Assembly (NCBI GenBank): GCA_024449915.1
Contig: JAMZAV010004564.1
Location: 1 to 64,000 of the forward strand
Direction: 5' to 3'
Source: Sweltsa coloradensis
Taxonomy: Eukaryota > Arthropoda > Insecta > Plecoptera > Chloroperlidae
DNA length: 64,000 nucleotides
Below the pieces are notes generated by a model, which worked only from the letters and a program-made list of their open reading frames with translations, was not told the DNA's origin and made no database searches. Below are positions 43,771-56,439 of this stretch, piece by piece. The position numbers and the translations under genes are program-made. The number at the start of each line of letters is the position of its first letter. Within the stretch, counting starts at the first letter, position 1.

Positions 43771-45044
43771 AGACATATGCTTGTAGGTGTAAGCCTCGCC
43801 ATTTATTCTGAAAAGTTTACGCAAAATACCTCAGATGATCCAAGGTGTTTGGGCAACTAGACCGTGGCGCATTCACTCTGCGTCTTTCTGAACTGCATGC
43901 ATTAAGCGACCATTTGGCATTGCGGCATTCGCGCGAGAAATTAAATCACCTAGATATAGATATTATGTAGCACGGTCGTGGTATTGATTTTTAGTAATTT
44001 TAATTTTACGGAAAATGTAGTTATTTACTTCAAGATTTTTTATGAGTACAATTGTGTTAAAAACACAACTTTAGTAGTTAAACAAGGTTCCCACCGACCT
44101 AGAACGGCTGGAAGAATCGGGGAATTGATAACGGGTGTCTGGGTATGCGGGTATAAGGTAGGGATGGTACGTGTACACGTTTATTAATTATCCTTGTTCC
44201 GTAAACGATTTTTTAAAATGCTTTTTTTATCATGTATGCGACCGGCCGAACTGTGTTTTCTCTTGAACCAATTTACAGGACTTCATTGTTTCATTCATAC
44301 GCGTGAGTAGTCTCCAATTTCAACACCCTTCCCATCTCACATCGTCAGTTTTGAGTCATCGCAAACTCGTAGGCCTACAGTCAAACGTCATTACGACCGG
44401 GCTCATTTTCTTACTGTTTCTGCGCTCCGATTACAAAATTCGGTGCATTGGCATCTGTTTTGTTTCGAGTGCAACCGATATCATATAGTTTGTTCAAGGT
44501 CAAGCCTTGTTTGCCGCTATCTCTATGCCCCCCCACCCAATCCGCGCCAAATTCTGTACCAGATCATTCAACAATCTCACGCTCGTTAGGCTAAATTCAT
44601 GACCCTACCACTTGCCGTGCCCTGTGCCAGCCCTATGCTTACAATTTGCACGTCGGTGACTGTGCAGTCACATTTAACATAATAGGCCCTACACATTACA
44701 AAATAAAAAAAATAAAAGGAAAGTTTTTAAGGAACTTTATTTCCTTTTTAAGAGGAACTTGAACTTTTTAGAGGTAAGGTGTAAAAAGTAACTAGAACTT
44801 GATGAAAGTTCCTTTTTAAATTTATAAACTGAATGTTTTTAAAGTTCCTCCGTGGTTTGTACTACGACATTTGTGCTATTTATACTCCCTGGGTGACTTG
44901 TTTATGCAGCATAGTATTCTTGGCAAGCGTCCCCAGAACAGATGTTGTTTCTCCCATGCAACAAGTGAGGAGCTTCTCGCGCCCAGGTTGATTCCTAACG
45001 TAGGTAGACCTAGTATATAACAGGCGTCTTGTCTCATAGGTTGA
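43771..45044. other. DENND2 intron, nothing recognised
   Basis: AT-rich intron sequence with short frames only. Confidence 0.4.
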
Positions 45045-45290
45045 GTTTTTAATGCCTATTGTGAACTAGTTTCAATGTATTCTAGCATTTTATTTGACTA
45101 CGGTATTTTGAAGTGAAATGTTCCAATAATTCATCATTTACCATTAGAAGTGTAAGAAATACCCTACATTTAGGGTTTTGGTGGAAGGGAAACCAATTTA
45201 TGCTACAAAATGCTAAATTTGTCAAAATTAATGCTAAATATTCTAAATTTAAATGCTAAAAAAGCGTATCTCTACAGTCATAGGCAATAA
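45045..45290 (+). repeat. Dispersed repeat K, uninterrupted copy (empty site)
   Basis: Contains TTCATCATTTACCATTAG where the copy at 3560-4640 carries the Helentron-like insertion. It gives the pre-insertion sequence. Confidence 0.6.
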
Positions 45291-45414
45291 ACGGTAGAAC
45301 TGCTATTGGCATTGTTCTCAAAATTAAAACCATAGCCAACACCGGTTATCAAAGCAAATGGTGGTTGGCTATATGAAGCATAGCCTAGAGTACAAGATGT
45401 TTAGCAAAGGTTTT

Positions 45415-45650
45415 CCTTTCTCGATTTGGTTGGTCGGGAAACACTCCCGTAGGTGTAATTGTTATTATTATACATTATACATACATATTATACATTCAGA
45501 TGTATAATGCAATTACAATTCAGAGATTAAAATGTACCCGTCCTGGTGGTCTAGGGGTTAAGACGCTCACCTGGAATGTGGGAGATCCCTGGTTCGAGTC
45601 CCGGTCGGGGCGGACTATTTTAATTTCTGGATTGTATTAAATAATAAAAG
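45415..45650 (+). repeat. Dispersed repeat G containing the tRNA-like sequence
   Basis: Shares TCTCGATTTGGTTGGTCGGG, CATTCAGATGTATAATGC and both tRNA arms with 56440-56728 in opposite orientation. Confidence 0.6.
45540..45612 (+). tRNA. tRNA-like sequence flanked by inverted arms
   Basis: A 73-nt cloverleaf can be drawn: acceptor GTCCTGG/TCGGGGC with three G-U pairs, D arm GTC..GAC, anticodon stem CTCAC/GTGGG with loop CTGGAAT (anticodon GGA), and T arm CCTGG TTCGAGT CCCGG with one mismatch. A Ser-GGA tRNA should have a long variable arm, which this lacks. Arms CAATTCAGAGATTAAAAT and ATTTTAATTTCTGGATTG flank it. Likely part of a repeat family. Confidence 0.45.
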
Positions 45651-45829
45651 TTTTTCCATCATGAAGTAGGAGGTTGGCAGAATGACCCAAACACAAGGCG
45701 TCTGCCACCCTCTACCTACACAGACACAATACACAGGTTAACCGTTTAAGTGGTGCAAAATATGCCGTGACCAACTTTTTACTAGGCCTATTAGCTTTCA
45801 GGATCAATTTCAGATAATTGTGTTTTAAC

Positions 45830-46233
45830 TAGGGGAGTGCGATTCCTGATTTTTTAATTCGAGTCAAGTCCGAGTCCTAAAAATTACTCGATTTCGAGTC
45901 CAATTCGATTCCGATTCCGAGTCTTAAGTAGGCGTACACAGTACCTTCCGCAAATGTTGATACAAACATTATATTGACATATTTTTCATTATTTGTGCCA
46001 AAAAAGGTCAAAACTTCCAAGAAGAATACAAATTTGTATCAAAAGACTGAGGTTACTAAAATGACTTATCAGAGTTGGTAAAGTAGTGCCAAAAATAGGT
46101 AACGATTTTACGTTTTTACACTCGCCCGCGGGGCCGCGACCCGGCACCTCCACCAAAATCGTAAATACTCGAGTTCGAGTCGAATCCCAAATACCCGACT
46201 CTACTCGAAATTTCGGGTACTTGCACACCCCTA
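45830..46233 (+). mobile_element. hAT-like MITE with TAGGGGAGTGC ends
   Basis: TAGGGGAGTGCG is mirrored by TTGCACACCCCTA; flanks GTTTTAAC / GTTTTAAT (7 of 8). 404 bp with GAGTC-rich subterminal regions and a short GC-rich core containing CCCGGCACCTCCACC. Confidence 0.75.
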
Positions 46234-46272
46234 GTTTTAATCCTTTAGTAATGCCTACAGTATTTTTTGTTA

Positions 46273-46844
46273 CTAGGAAAACGCTTAAGTCCCGCCGCGT
46301 TGTTGGATGAGCGTAATTGGTGAATTGAGCTGCCATGTGTTTTGCGGATTTTCTGTTGTTCTGTGAAAAAATCAGAACTTTGTTGAAATTTTTTTAAAAT
46401 TAAATCAAATTAAATAAAAAATTAACTTTTTTTTTTTTATTAATCGTAATTTTAAAAAAGGAAAAAATCGTAATATTGAAATTTTCATAAGAAATAATTA
46501 TTCGATTACGCACAAATTTTACACGAATATATTAATTCTTAAAATTAAGGTTCTGTGAAAAAATCATTATAATCGGATAAGCATGTAGGTGTTATAAGCA
46601 GAAGAAATTAAAAAAATCGTAAAATTGCGATTTTCATGAGAAATAACTCAAAAACGTGGCAGTTCTTAGTTCAGAGATTTCGAAGGCCTCCATAAAATTT
46701 CATCGCAATCAGAGTATCGGTTTAGCCGGAATCGTGTTAACAGACAGACAAAAATACAGAAAGAAAAAAAAAAAAAAACATTCCAGATTTTTTTCTCCAG
46801 TGTAGTGAAATGGAATCTTCGCTTCGCTCGCTACGCTCATCTAA
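46273..46844 (-). mobile_element. Helentron-like element, subfamily A
   Basis: Minus-orientation copy from GATGAGCGTAGCGAGCG near 46844 to ACTTAAGCGTTTTCCTAG at 46273. It lies about 30 bp from a hAT MITE in a DENND2 intron. Confidence 0.65.
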
Positions 46845-47764
46845 AAAAGATCTTCTTCCGACGCAATCTCAGTATTTTTTATCTAGGTACTGTAACTAGT
46901 ATCTTACACATTTAACAAACTTTACATTCTAACTGGAACCTGGTCAAGCTACTATAATAAAATTTAATTTGATATGTTTTGAATAATAGGCCTGTACAGT
47001 TACAACCAATAGTGATTGCCTTGCCATGATCATTTTACAAAGAACAAAAAGGATTTTAGAATTGAAGAGCATCATCTTTACCTATCAATCATGTATGGGG
47101 CCTGATATTTCAGGCGCCAGACTTTTTATAAATTACCTTTAACTGCTTGGAGAACAAGAGTAAATCATTGTATGTATCGAAATAAGGGCATACCGCATGT
47201 TCAAGAGTTAACTATGATGTGTGTAATACGCAACAATTTCCTCACATGTTTCAAAGTACAATTTTCTTAAATCTGTGTGTGGCATGGAAGTATTCTAAAC
47301 GCTAGGTTCGTGGAAAATTTTCAAACACTAGTGCAGGCTACATAGATCTTTAAAAATGAATTTATGTGTTTTAAATTTAGAAAGTACGTTGTTGAGGGCA
47401 GAAGTTAAAAACTCTGATTTAGGCCCTTGTTGAATAAAATGTAGGCTGAACATTTTAATTTGTTTAGTCACAACACAGAAAAATGGGTCTTATATTTCTT
47501 TTGATACTTGAAAGTCATAAGCTTATTTTTTGTTATAGGCTACTTGTTTGTCTACACGGTTTTATTTATATTATTTTTATTTAATTAAAATTTATCGATT
47601 TATATCGAGAAAGTGTTTAGGCCTATTTGTGCAGAGAAATACTTTCTTGATAAAATTCCAAATTTTCATGTAAAAAAATACACTTGGTGTGAAAAATTAA
47701 TTACTATGTAACCGCATAAATAAACCACCATCTGTAGTTTCAGCTCATTTTACCTGGATTTAGA
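46845..47764. other. DENND2 intron, nothing recognised
   Basis: AT-rich, no open frame, no paired ends. Confidence 0.4.
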
Positions 47765-48026
47765 TTTCTCAGACAATTTAGGTCACATAAGTTTGAAATT
47801 TAACATAGGCCTAATTTCGTAAACTAATGAAATATGAAGGCACCCATCATAGTTCTTTTTCATTGATTAGGCCTATAGAAAATGAATTAAAATAATTAAA
47901 TTTTCAAGGATTAAGAATCTACTGAAATGGTCAAAAACATTAAAACACCGAAATAAGTAGGCCTATGCATTTTTGTTCCTGTTTTAAATGGTTAGGCCTA
48001 ATATTGCAAATCTGATATGATAGGAG
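47765..48026 (+). repeat. Dispersed repeat J
   Basis: Second copy of the 1290-1515 repeat, in a DENND2 intron; about 80% similar by eye. Confidence 0.55.
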
Positions 48027-49009
48027 AGTACATAATTCCCCCCCCCCCCTTTAGTGCTGCGGCGTATAAGCGTAGAGTGAAAGTGAGAGTTGATACCAAC
48101 GCAAGTCATCACCTAATTAAAGTAGAAAGGTCGGGAAGGAAAAGGTCGCCCACTCTGTTAAATCAATAGTCACGCTCCCCGTGAATCTAGGCTGTTATCT
48201 GATTGTCGTTGATTAATGACGTCGGGCGGGGCAGAGGGTGTCGATCAGGGTGCAGCGAGGGGTGCATCTATGTTGACGTGCTGGGGGTGCAAGGGAACGG
48301 GGAAGAACAGCCCTCGAAGTGTAAGGCGTCGAGGATTACGTTAGGAAGCGTTACGAGTTTATTGTTTGTCAGATCTAAGTGTTTTTTGGTGATGAGTGAT
48401 GGTGGCTGATGATAGTAGCATGAATTGTTAATAGATGAGCTTTAATTTTGTTTGAATTAGTTGCAAGGCTGGCGCGGAGACAAGTGTAAGTGCTCAGCTT
48501 TCTGTTTTTTTCCGGGAAAACGGGAAAAGAATCAATGAGATTCCGTATGTGTATTCCTAAATTAATTCATTGATTTTGAATAAAAAAATTGTGAAATCTC
48601 TGTAATTTACTCAATTTTGGTGAACTTCGGGAATTTATTCTTGGTGTTAAGTTTTTTTAACGCATACTGGATATACTGGATATAAACGTTTAAATTAGGG
48701 TAAAATTGATTTTAGTCAAACGATTTAAATCAGTTGATTTTTTTTTCAAACGACATTGATTTCAATCAAAACTCACAAAATGTGCTAAATGTGTAGTTTA
48801 ACCCTTATGGCTCCTCTGTCGGACCGGTTGGACTGGATCCGACAAGGGTGTTTTGCCCCCATATTTTTTTAATTAAATTTTTTTTGTTGATAAATTGATG
48901 ATGAATTTTTTTATATATTGCCCACTTATTTAAGTGTTTAAATGTACTTATTAAAGTAAACAGTTCCACCGCCTTCTAAATAATTGAAAAAAATCAGGAG
49001 CCAAAAGGG

Positions 49010-49930
49010 TTAAAGCATTGACATCTTGCCAATGTGGCCTATACAGTGCTAAACCAACCAAACATAGTTTTAGGGACAGACCCTACCCTACTCACACCTA
49101 TGCTGCTAAGTTCTATGCATCACATTGGGCTCGAGTTTGCTTTTAAGAAACAACGACCAGTCCCTCGTGTGATTTGTGGTCAATAAAGTTGTTTTTAATT
49201 GGAAAGTCTAGGCATGGGTCACATCTGCTCACTTGAATTGTTAATCTTGTCAATTCAATCATTAAAATATTCCTAACTTAGAAAATTGTGGTGGTGGTCA
49301 CGTAGCCTACTCATTAGTAATTTATTTGTCATTATGCCACATAATTTGTTTGTTTTTGGCCTATTTTGTTTATGTAGTAACTAGGGCCTACCTATTGAAA
49401 CAGAAAAAATGAAAACAAGTGTCACATTTACTGATTCAGGGAAATTTTAAAAATTCAAAATTGTCCAATTCGAATTAAAGAAATCACTCTTTAGTTTTTT
49501 TAAATAGAAATAAATAAATGAGGAACCCGTTTGAGGACTGCCCTTGTTTTACTAGTGTTCAAGCAACTACGGTACTGTTGAACACTAGTTATTGACCTGC
49601 TCTTAAGGGGTATTCAGTTCACCCGCTAAACTAAAAAAATATATTTAATTCAGGCTAACTCGTTATCAAAAAAAATGTTGGCCATTATTGACTTACTCTC
49701 CAGCTTTCTCTGTAGATTCTCTATATTTTATTTTATTTTGAATTTGGGCAAGTGGTTTGGTTAAAATATGCTGATTACCAAGAAGGGGTGTGATTTTGGC
49801 ATGCATATATTTGGGTGTTTGAGTGTATATTTGTGTACAGTTTCAAGGCACAATATTATAAATTTTAGATTGGAACAATGCTCTAGTATTTATGTGGAAC
49901 AAAAAAGAAACAGGTTAAAGCCGATTTAAC
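49010..49930 (-). repeat. Dispersed repeat block
   Basis: 49010-49350 is the inverted counterpart of 29860-29930 plus 30405-30662, and 49590-49930 that of 39270-39745. The copy here lacks the SINE that interrupts the 30-kb one. Confidence 0.6.
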
Positions 49931-52624
49931 CTCCCAGACGTGGTTTTTTTAGTGTAAAATTTTACCCCAGCGTGGTTAATTTTTTCAGAAAAATTAAATA
50001 ATTTGCAAACTATTGGATGAAATCTCAAAAAACTATCTTGAAAACTATTGGATGAAATCTCCTGAGATTTTCAGGAAATGCCAATAAGGTATTGTTGAAT
50101 GTAAAAATAAATATTTATACATCATTGTTGCTATATTAACAACTTAAATTGTTGTAAAAAATAAATAAAATAAGACTGAGAGCAAATGGCATTGTTGCAG
50201 ACATGCAAGTAATTTCACATTGAATAGCCAATGAAGAAAGTTAATTACAAGATACATTATTGATATTTTAAAAATATTGTACCCATTGTTGTCACAAACA
50301 AAAATTATGTAGGCCTAACATCCAAAAAACAAAATTTTCCCAAAATACATTGGTATTGTAAAAAATATGACCAATTTGTCAATGATTCAAATGAAAAGTT
50401 TATTTATAGATATTATATTGTTGACTTAAAAAGTATTGTACACATTGTTGTAGGCCTAACAAAATATTATTTAATCCCAAAAAAACAGACACCCCCAAAA
50501 AGTAGCATACAAAGCGTAAAAATATACAATCTGCAAAATATACTGTATAGGCCTATACTATATATTATATTATGTAGGCTATAATAATAATATAGGTTAT
50601 TTTTTAGGGCTATCTGATATTTACTGCTGTTGTAAGACACGATTGCAATATGTCATCTTTGGGTGAGCAAAGCAGAAACTGAACTGAATGTTTTGGCGCG
50701 TTTTTGTTTTTGCGCGCTACTTTGCAGAGTTTGCGAGTGTACTCGAACAGGTTATGACGCGTCATTGCGCGTGCTGCTATCTCACGGCGATCATGAATAC
50801 TAACTGTACTAGCTATATTTTAGTGCTGCTGCAAGTAGCATCTTGATGAACCTATTAGAAGCGCGGCTATTTGAAAAACTGAACTTGCAGGAGTCTAGGA
50901 CGTCGAACACGCTGGCGCGCGGTTCATGGAGGACGTGTTAAAGGCGTGCACACGCTGGGAGTTTAAGAAATTTCCGAAAACAAAAATTTTCTTTAATTTC
51001 TGGATTAAAAAAAAATTAAAAATTTGTGTAAAGTCACAGTCACACGATCATTTTTTAAACGATCATTTTAGTGTAGTATTAGGCCTATGCTACGTATTAT
51101 ATGGTAAAAAATAATTTTGTGGGTAATTAGCCCCTGTAAGAGGATATTTATTATATAATATATATTATGTGACATTTGTTTTAGGCCAATTTCTGTTTGC
51201 TCGAGTGACCGACATCCCAGTTGTTTGAAACTTTTCTCAGTTGTCACAAAAGTAGAAACATTATTTTGTAACAAGAAAAAAAAATTAGGCGGAGTATTGA
51301 CATTATCGGTAATTTTTGTCTTGCTGATTGACCAAAAGATTGATATCCTACTACTGTAGGGATATCTGTGTATGATTCATTGACAACTACATAGAGTTTC
51401 ATATGTACGTTGGATGTTTCTTGCGTAAGTGAATAGCTATTTGCCAGCTGACAATATGTGTCCTACTCCTATTCCCTCTTAAATTGACGTCGTTCAATGA
51501 CCGTGTGAGTGGAGGGTTGCATATTATGTAATTTAGAAGGCATAGTGTATGCAAACTAGTCTGAGAGCATGCAAAGGTCTCAACGTGTATTGTGTACAAG
51601 TGTAGACTAGCATAGACCTCATCAGTCACCTTCTGATAAATTAAATAATTTATGTTTTTCCATTTTTTTCAATGTCTGCTGTGATTGGCTACTGGTTTTA
51701 TATACCTACATTGAATGCACCAATATAGGGAAATTGTTGGTAGTTCTAAAAAGAGACGCCAAGTTTATGCCAAGCGCATTCTGGTAATGTGCCTACTGTA
51801 GGCAAATATATTGTGTTATCAGTTTTGCCGTAAATTATTTCCGTACCATAAAGTTTCACTTCCCTAATCTCTTTTAAACTAGGTAAATATTAACTCGGAT
51901 ATAAATAATACCAGGGTTTTCTTATCATATCCTAGTTCGTAGTTGGTACTGGTTGTATTTGTATTTCTTATTCCCGAATGTTTACATATTGATTGTGCAA
52001 TCATACCAATACGGGATGTGAGGCCAAACATCGATCAAACTAATATGTTTGATCGGATGTTTTCCGTTTCTTATCATACAAGGAAGTCAATAGGGTAATC
52101 CCCCTCCAGATATAGTCTTGCGTCTTTCCCAAGAGTGTTTAATCAAAGGAAAGAAGGTTTGTTTGCGGACCTAATGTTTACACTCGAAAATTTAGTGTCT
52201 ACACTTTACACTGGTTGTTGGACTAGTGTGATTAGAGCGAGTTCTACTGAAGCAAACAAACGGGCCAAAGCGACTCATTAGTGTGTGAACGAACAAACCT
52301 ATAGACTGCAGTGCATCTCCATGTGTTTACAAGGCAGCATTAGTTTGAAACCTACAATTTACTCAATTCAATTTGTGAAAGTAAAAGTCATAAAAGCTGT
52401 CCAGATAGAAAAACAATAACTTTCAATAACTTTTCTTTTCCTGGTTAACCTTGTGATTTTCTGGTTCAATTCCATCTGGGAATTAAAAAAAGACAAAATG
52501 CATAAGCAACAACAACAACCGTTAGCCAAAATAGATAAAAAGGTAGGATAAGTGCAAAAGTTGCGTTGAGTAAAGAAGGTTGGTTCGTCCCTGCCGTTGC
52601 ATGCGGTTACGTTAACAACTTTTC
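49931..52624. other. DENND2 intron, nothing firmly recognised
   Basis: AT-rich except for a GC-richer island at 50690-50960 with several GCGCG words. The 62-codon frame at 50926 has no recognisable similarity. CTTTAATTTCTGGATT at 50990 resembles the arm of repeat G. Confidence 0.4.
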
Positions 52625-52785
52625 AATAGATCTTAGCCGTCAATTGGTTCGTTAGTCTTGTGGCTAGAGGCTTTGCTTCCAGTGCAGAAGGTCCAAGGTT
52701 CAAATCCTGCTTTAGGCTTCTGATTTGGACTTTGGTCCATCATTTCTTGACTTAGAAGTGTGTAAACGGTTACTTTAAATAAATA
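52625..52785 (+). mobile_element. SINE family S, head-and-tail deletion copy
   Basis: tRNA-like head (GTCTTGTGGCTAGAGGC, GGTTCAAATCC) joined to GTGTAAACGGTTACTTT and a (TAAA)n tail, lacking the body. It lies tail to tail with the next fragment. Confidence 0.6.
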
Positions 52786-52930
52786 AATTCGTATTTAGAG
52801 TCTACACACTCAGTCATATAACTGATTTTCAGTGGGGAACAGTAAACCAAAGCGACCAAGCCAACCCTGTAGGTCCCGACGCAATCGACGAGTGAGCGAT
52901 AACCAACCAAAGATCAATATTTTTTAATAA
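52786..52930 (-). mobile_element. SINE family S, 3' fragment
   Basis: Minus orientation, TAGAGTCTACACACTCAGTC to GATAACCAACCAAAGATC, cut at the Helentron-like element at 52932. Confidence 0.6.
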
Positions 52931-52931
52931 A

Positions 52932-53523
52932 CTAGGAAGCTTCGCAAACGCTTTTTTTAGTCCCCTTGATGGATGAGCTTTTTTTGTAAGTTTTTAGTTT
53001 GCATGGGACCACTTTTCCTTTGCAAGTGCTTTTTGAATGCATTGTAGGTGATTGTTGTCAAGTTTCTATTGTTACTTGTTAATTGTTATTATAAACCTCA
53101 AAATCTCATATTAAAACCTTTATTCTATGGATTCTGGCTAACTTTTTCAACTTTTTCTTTCAAAAAGCAATACATCAACATTACCTTAATGTCCATGTAA
53201 AATTTGAACGTTGTAGCCCCACCCGTTTGGTCAAAATCAGTCCAAATGTCACGAAAATATCGCACTAAAAATCGGAAAAAATCGTAAAAGTACGATATTC
53301 ATGAGAAATATTTTGTTCGATTGTACCCAAAAATGTGGCAGGTCTAAGTTCAGAGATTTTGAAGGTCCCCTCCAATTTTCATCAAGATCGCATATGCCGT
53401 TTGCCCAGTAGAGAGCAAACAAACAGACAAAAAAAGCAAAACAAAAACAAACAACAAAAAACACCCGAGCTTAATTTTTTGGGGGGGGTCAGTGAAATTA
53501 AAGTCTTCGCTTTGCTCATCCAA
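52932..53523 (-). mobile_element. Helentron-like element, subfamily B
   Basis: Minus-orientation copy: 5' end TTGGATGAGC at 53523, GACTTTAATTTCACTGACC block, and a 3' end with a mutated hairpin and CTAG at 52932-52935. It has one internal unit rather than two. It lies in a DENND2 intron, directly beside a SINE fragment. Confidence 0.65.
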
Positions 53524-54386
53524 AAATATGGAATAACTTGAAAATTTTATGTTTTAATTTTTTATTCTTTAAAGTTTTTAATGGAAAAAAATAATTTTTC
53601 TCCGCAATATCCCGTCCATTGATGTCTTTAACTGACAAAAATTTCAGACTTTGATCTTCGTCCGCCATCGTGTAAAAAAATATTTAGTATTATTTACAGC
53701 AAATAAAATGATAGAACATCATTACGGTGCTTCACTAATATGGGCCTATTATGACAATCAATAACGCTAGATGCATATGGTTTGATGTAACATGAAGTAG
53801 ATGCATAGACCTTTATAATGGTGTATTTGGTGTTTTTTTAGCTATAATATCTTGGTCTCAGTGATTTGATAAGTTTCACGAACCATTCCGTTAAACATTG
53901 GAAAGATCGCGTTTTTTTTATTAATTACTGGCAATATAATAAAGGTATATATGTCGTTTTTCTCAAATGAAAATATAATATACTTCAATAGTAAACCTTC
54001 CTCAATATTTCTACACTAACCGAATTGACTTAAAGTAAACCATTTCCGATTTAATGCATTATTTACCTATATCGGTACCCCGGAAATAACACTTCCTTAT
54101 GCCTGGTTAGCGCCGCGGCCGCTGCACCGAAACTCGGGGAATAATAAAAACGATGCTACGAAGTTCACATTACAGAGTTCGACCAGCGACAATGTTTTAG
54201 CCCCAGAATCAGGCTAAAAAGCAATGCAAACTTTTTTTTTAAAATTTTAACAGTAAATACATTTAAAATTAAACTAAAGTGCGGTAAATCATTTTTGACT
54301 GTAACTTTTTACACTTTTTATTAATTTGTGAATTTTAAAATACTACAGTATTTTGATATTTTGTTTGCAAATTCTAATAGACGTTA
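53524..54386. other. DENND2 intron, nothing recognised
   Basis: AT-rich sequence between a Helentron-like element and a hAT element; a GC-rich patch at 54100-54140. Confidence 0.4.
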
Positions 54387-54394
54387 TTAATAAC

Positions 54395-55279
54395 TAGGGA
54401 TGTCAAACGATTAAATTATTATAATCGATAATCGAATTCACTTTCACCTCCATAATCGATTATTAATCGATTTTAATCGTTTTGTACAATGTCGGTATAG
54501 TAGCCAGTTTCTTTCAAACTTCGGTCTGGTTTCGGTTAGTTTGAATCGCCCGCGCAAGGTATGAGCTCGCATCGGCGCCGTGGCGGGGACTTGAGCACAC
54601 AACAATCTCGAAGAAGACAGTCGGGAGCATAATCAAGAGGAAGTGGCGGGGTAGATAAAGCATACGAGATGAAATTGGCATCAATGCTGTGATCAAATTC
54701 AATTGTTTGATGCCATGTTGTCGAAAACTCTTGGCCTAGGCCGAAACACAACACTAACAATCACTTTTGTCACACTCAAGACGCCATGTTACGTAAAGGT
54801 GCAACTACTGCTCGGCGTTTCAGGCGCGTTGAGTGCGTTTACTGTGTTTATTGACTGCCGCGCCAACTACGCCGCGTGGAACGCTTAAACAGAATGCAGC
54901 TTTAACTCCGCCCACTCCTTCCGACCTTGCACGGCCAGCGCATGCGCACATGATGACAAGGCAAGGCTGGTACGAACGATGTATTTTGCGACGTCGCTTC
55001 AATCAAATGTGGATCGGGAACAATCTCGCGTGCTAGAAATTGATGGAAACGTATCTCACGGGCGAGCAAGACATTAAATCGGCGGTTATCACGGCGTATT
55101 TGGCGGGAAAACGTAACGTACGGGAACGTTTCTCGCGGGTAATAGGCGGCGGATCTTGAAAACTAAATTTAAAAAAACGCAAAAATTTAAAATCGATTAT
55201 TTTTTTTTAAATCGATTAATCGTTTTCAATTAATAATCGATTAATCGAATCGATTTAATCGTAATCGTTGACACCCCTA
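54395..55279 (+). mobile_element. hAT-like element with TAGGGATGTCAAACGATTA ends
   Basis: Inverted ends TAGGGATGTCAAACGATTA / TAATCGTTGACACCCCTA with a perfect 8-bp TTAATAAC on both sides (54387-54394, 55280-55287). 885 bp. AT-rich subterminal regions made of AATCGATTA words surround a GC-rich core. Confidence 0.85.
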
Positions 55280-55563
55280 TTAATAACCAACTTTTAAGAC
55301 TTCAAGACTCTAACCCATAAACTGCCAAAGATACAGATATTTTAGTGTGTTTTAGTTTTTTTTCACAAGTTTGCGTTAGTCTTTTGTTTTGACTAACTTC
55401 CGGTGAACTACTTTTGGCCTACTTGAAATGTGTCATAGTGTTGAGAACATATTCTGAAATTTTTAGCCTGTTGTGCGAAAGATGCAACATACTTCTACAT
55501 TTGAAGAGCTAGCCGTTTGATAATCTTCAGCTATTTAACAAATGAATTGTATGTGCTCCACAG

Positions 55564-55690
55564 ATCCAGTACCTGATGAACCAGGCGTTCAGCTTGGCGG
55601 CTCTACCCCTGGACGGCTCGGAAAGTGACACCCCCTCCACCCCCGAGGAACCTGCGCCCCCCACCACCGACCAGCCGTCCGCTAGCAACG
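55564..55690 (+). CDS. DENND2: DENND2-family protein, internal exon
   Basis: Acceptor TATGTGCTCCACAG ends at 55563 and the donor is AGCAACG|GTGAGA at 55690/55691. The 127 nt enter in phase 0 and leave in phase 1. The peptide reads IQYLMNQAFSLAALPLDGSE and then an STPEEPAPPTTDQPS linker. The spare G joins the first two bases of the next exon (AC) to make an Asp codon, so the phase agrees with exon 61682. The GC-rich island sits in a 12.5-kb repeat-filled intron on one side and a 6-kb one on the other. It is probably a helical segment plus a Pro/Thr linker ahead of the DENN module. Confidence 0.75.
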
Positions 55691-55979
55691 GTGAGACCAT
55701 CAGATATACATACTAGTCAATATCTTATAGAAGTTATTTATTTAGACCAAGGCATATTTTTAGAGATATGTTTCAATAAAAATTTTCAAATTTAGCATTT
55801 TGTAGGTCATTAATTTTTTCTTTTCCACTTAAACCCATAATTTGAGGTGTTTCTTGCACTTCTAATCAGGGGTTAATATTAACTTCTTTTGCCACTAGCC
55901 CTTCTGGCAAATTGCAACAATAGTCCTCTAGCCCGAGAACATTATAATATATTATTTTATTATATCATCATTATCTGTT

Positions 55980-56205
55980 GCCACGTCCAACTCTGCGTTG
56001 GGTCGGCATTGAAGACAGGCCTCTCCATCTTCTTCTGTCCTGCCACCACTCCTCTCCTTCCACCACATTCCAGTCTCCTCCTTGCTGTTCTACATCCTTT
56101 CTCGCACTATTTTGTCATTGTTGTCGTAGTCTGCCCCTTGGTCTCCTACCTGGAATTTCCAATCCCATCATCCTCCTTGGTAATCAATATAATTCATAAC
56201 AATAG
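55980..56205 (-). pseudogene. RTE-like LINE 3' fragment
   Basis: Minus strand has VVEGEEWWQDRRRWRGLSSM then TQRRVGRG, like the Trp/Arg-rich RTE C-terminus. Short and weak. Confidence 0.35.
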
Positions 56206-56242
56206 TTAGGGACGCATCTCATTTGTGCAACAATGTAAATAC

Positions 56243-56277
56243 ATTCATTCATTCATTCATTCATTCATTCATTCATT
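56243..56277 (+). repeat. (TTCA)n microsatellite
   Basis: About eight consecutive CATT/TTCA units. Confidence 0.9.
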
Positions 56278-56439
56278 AATTAATGTTCTCATCGATCATC
56301 ATCATCACTCATTATCATTAGAAATAAATTAGAATTAAGGCCAGGGGACAAGACATCTATTGTATGGGTCGCTGCGGCTCGTTTCTTGTCCCCTTTCTGC
56401 AACACATCCATGTAAATGTAATGTTGAACAGAAAAATAA

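Noticed and set aside
45540..45612. A functional tRNA-Ser gene (anticodon GGA)
   Set aside because: No long variable arm, a mismatch in the T stem, and a diverged second copy in the same repeat context point to a repeat-borne relic.
50926..51114. 62-codon frame beginning MEDVLKACTRWEFKKF
   Set aside because: No similarity recognised, no splice support, and poly-A-derived Lys runs; insufficient evidence for a gene.
54500..55040. Small genes or a CpG island promoter in the GC-rich core at 54.5-55.1 kb
   Set aside because: The segment is the interior of a hAT-like element with exact target duplications; no recognisable protein.
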